A stretch of DNA of 5,892 nucleotides, taken from positions 1-5,892 of the forward strand of contig JAADGA010000110.1 of assembly GCA_013152615.1 (NCBI GenBank). The letters run 5' to 3'. Within the stretch, counting starts at the first letter, position 1. Each line of letters begins with the position of its first letter. The notes under the pieces were generated by a model that worked only from the letters and a program-made list of their open reading frames with translations, did no database searches and was not told where the DNA came from. This DNA is from Alphaproteobacteria bacterium (GTDB lineage: Bacteria; Pseudomonadota; Alphaproteobacteria; Sphingomonadales; Emcibacteraceae). The translations under genes and the position numbers were made by a program. Shown here one piece after another: positions 5,676-5,892 of the stretch.

Positions 5676-5892
5676 ATGCCCGCTGAATTGCAGTATATTT
5701 CGCACAACGCCCATGATGTTACGGTTGGGGACCAACGAATATTATTTCATGTCCCGACGACGTCGCTGTTTGATCTCGATGATATTTCCGGTGATATTCT
5801 GGACCTGTTCAAGGAAAAGAATCTGGTCTGTCTGGATGATATGGTCGCCCGGTTCGAGGGTCGTTACGCCCCCGAACAGGTGCAGGATGTCA
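5676..5892 (+). CDS. qhpD: QhpD-like radical SAM peptide maturase, N-terminal part (3' partial)
   Basis: The first 72 codons run off the right edge. The segment QRILFHVPTTSLFDLDDISGDILDLF (broken here as QRILFHVPTTSLFDL, then DDISGDILDLF) followed by DDMVARFEGRYAPEQVQDV resembles the N-terminal PqqD-like peptide-recognition region of SPASM radical SAM maturases, specifically the quinohemoprotein amine dehydrogenase maturase QhpD. QhpD forms the intrapeptide Cys-to-Asp/Glu thioether links in the small gamma subunit QhpC, in the cytoplasm and before export. The CX3CX2C cluster motif would lie beyond the window and cannot be checked. ATG 5676 is supported by AAGGAA 5 nt upstream and by homology starting a few residues in. 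Its position just behind a qhpA remnant matches the known qhpA-qhpD order and strengthens the call. Other SPASM maturases with similar N-termini are the main alternative. Confidence 0.68.
   Translation, partial: MPAELQYISHNAHDVTVGDQRILFHVPTTSLFDLDDISGDILDLFKEKNLVCLDDMVARFEGRYAPEQVQDV

Overview
The window looks like accessory metabolism from a proteobacterium, most plausibly an alphaproteobacterium. This rests on moderate-to-high GC, tight gene packing and the gene families present; I cannot name a genus. Five genes are recognisable with confidence (two of them run off an end or are only partly judged by family), plus one partial gene at the right edge and, in my reading, one broken gene.

Layout, left to right. 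1-356 (+): C-terminal 117 residues of an AlkK/DmdB-like acyl-CoA ligase that starts upstream of the window. 397-1074 (+): NarL/LuxR-type response regulator, 40 nt downstream and probably co-transcribed. Convergent with it, on the minus strand: a soluble hybrid histidine kinase of the NahK/ErcS family (2481-1099) and, immediately upstream with an ATGA overlap, a FIST-domain protein of the NosP type (3635-2478). Further upstream on the minus strand: an aldehyde dehydrogenase (5218-3713) closest in motifs to phenylacetaldehyde dehydrogenases, followed by a possible terminator. 5219-5416: AT-richer intergenic DNA. About 5417-5675 (+): what I read as the wrecked 3' end of qhpA, the diheme alpha subunit of quinohemoprotein amine dehydrogenase. 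5676 to the edge (+): the first 72 codons of a QhpD-like radical SAM maturase.

How the genes fit together (inference): quinohemoprotein amine dehydrogenase oxidises primary amines to aldehydes in the periplasm. The aldehyde dehydrogenase would make the acid and the AMP-dependent ligase would make the acyl-CoA, giving an amine-to-acyl-CoA route. NosP/NahK-type pairs are nitric-oxide-responsive regulators in Pseudomonas, and the same kinase family (ErcS') sits in the ethanol-oxidation regulon there, so NosP, NahK and the LuxR regulator are plausible controllers of this catabolic block.

The most notable point is that the dehydrogenase subunit expected directly in front of qhpD is present only as a short, internally deleted, frame-shifted remnant without heme motifs, while the maturase start, its ribosome binding site and its open frame look intact. 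Either a functional qhpA lies elsewhere, or the maturase is becoming an orphan or has been redirected to another substrate.
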